The translations under genes were made by a program, and so were the position numbers. Shown here in pieces: positions 63,286 through 64,000 of a stretch of DNA of 64,000 nucleotides. How positions within the stretch are numbered: the stretch's first letter is position 1; every line of letters begins with the position of its first letter. The DNA comes from Trochalopteron elliotii (Eukaryota; Chordata; Aves; Passeriformes; Leiothrichidae): contig JANPWX010000008.1 in the NCBI GenBank assembly GCA_024734555.1, positions 6,741,652 to 6,805,651 of the forward strand. The letters run 5' to 3'. The notes beneath the pieces were generated by a model. The model saw only the letters and a list, made by a program, of their open reading frames with translations, was not told where the DNA came from and searched no databases.

Positions 63286-64000
63286 GCTTCCCAATACTTT
63301 TGAAAGTCTCTAGGTTTGTGTGCCCCTGATAAAAGTAAAGGTCTTAGGAGAAAAAAAAAAGAATCTATGAACACTTTAAACAATTTTTTCTTTGGACTCA
63401 CATTATCAGTATTTTAGGAGTAATGGAAATCTCATGGCAATGTGTGCATCCAAGATTGGAATTTCAGTTTAAATCAAAGTGCTTTTTTCTCATTTTTTCA
63501 AAATTTTTCCAATAATGCTCAGTATAGCACTGGAATGGCTTATGCTTTGTAGCCTTTGGCATGTGGTTCATTGCTCAGGTTATGTTGGTAGCACCCTCCT
63601 GACCATTCATTTCGACAGGAGGGAGAAACTCAGAGTCTTACAGGATCAGGTTGTTCTTTGGATGTTTTTTGTATTCCTGTAATGCCTAATGCCACCTGGC
63701 AGAGATTTTTTACTTTGATATATGTTGTCAAAGTGAAAAGGGATGTTTCTGCTGCTGTTTACCGTCAGCTGTTGGGGATGTTAACTCGGCTGTTTCAGGG
63801 AGGGTGTTTGCCTTTCTCTGCCACTTTCATCTCTTGATTCTAAGAAAGGAATTTTTTACTTAGGCAAAACATAGCCTTTCCCTGTTGGCAGCTGGGAGAA
63901 TGAGGATTAAGTTCTCTAAACAAAGCTCAGTGCCCTTGTCAGGTCTCTCTTTTCAGAAGGTCTCCATAGCTATAGTAATCAAAAGGCAGATTTCAGGCAG
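63286..64000. other. Non-coding stretch to window end
   Basis: No exon or repeat family is recognised apart from an A run near 63351-63360. It is likely a continuation of the inferred intron. Confidence 0.5.

Noticed and set aside
1..64000. CRISPR arrays, operons, ribosome-binding sites, tRNA or rRNA genes
   Set aside because: The sequence is vertebrate nuclear DNA, and no clover-leaf, rRNA or regular spaced-repeat pattern was seen.

Overview
The window is vertebrate nuclear DNA, almost certainly from a bird and probably a songbird. The strongest evidence is three copies or fragments of the avian LINE CR1 (25465-25972 +, 49205-49322 +, 63093-63285 -). They carry the typical CR1 3' end, and the copy at 49205 ends in the short ATTCTGTG-type tail repeat. 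Two pieces resemble endogenous-retrovirus LTRs of the kind common in songbirds (1480-1643 and 11740-12015). Recognisable repeats are sparse, the background is AT-rich, and there is one compact CpG island, all of which fits a small avian genome.

I could not identify a complete protein-coding gene. The open frames in the window are short, overlap on both strands, and mostly look like chance. The exception is a broken CR1 ORF2 C-terminus. The window therefore reads as a gene desert or long intron with one promoter.

Layout: 1-15 kb is AT-rich non-coding DNA with two LTR remnants and a striking three-arm inverted repeat at 4131-4180. A small GC-rich patch at 15640-15890 ends in a good splice-donor sequence. 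From 15 to 25 kb lie AT-rich DNA, an old CR1-like relic, and a hairpin at 24163-24224 whose shape resembles a microRNA precursor. The CR1 copy is at 25.5 kb. From 28.4 to 30.6 kb are the best candidate regulatory elements: homeodomain, E-box and OTX-like motifs followed by a long pyrimidine tract. From 33 to 46 kb are further candidate conserved elements, a perfect 12-bp hairpin, and a 43-nt poly-T run at 42392.

The one clear gene-related feature is the CpG island at about 49550-50530. A 400-base assembly gap (49883-50282) cuts through its centre. Just after the gap a probable first exon ends at 50304 with a GTGAGC splice donor on the + strand. I infer that a gene starts in or near the gap and is transcribed rightwards, with 50305-64000 as the start of its first intron and the left 49 kb as upstream regulatory or intergenic DNA. 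The gene's identity cannot be read from this window.
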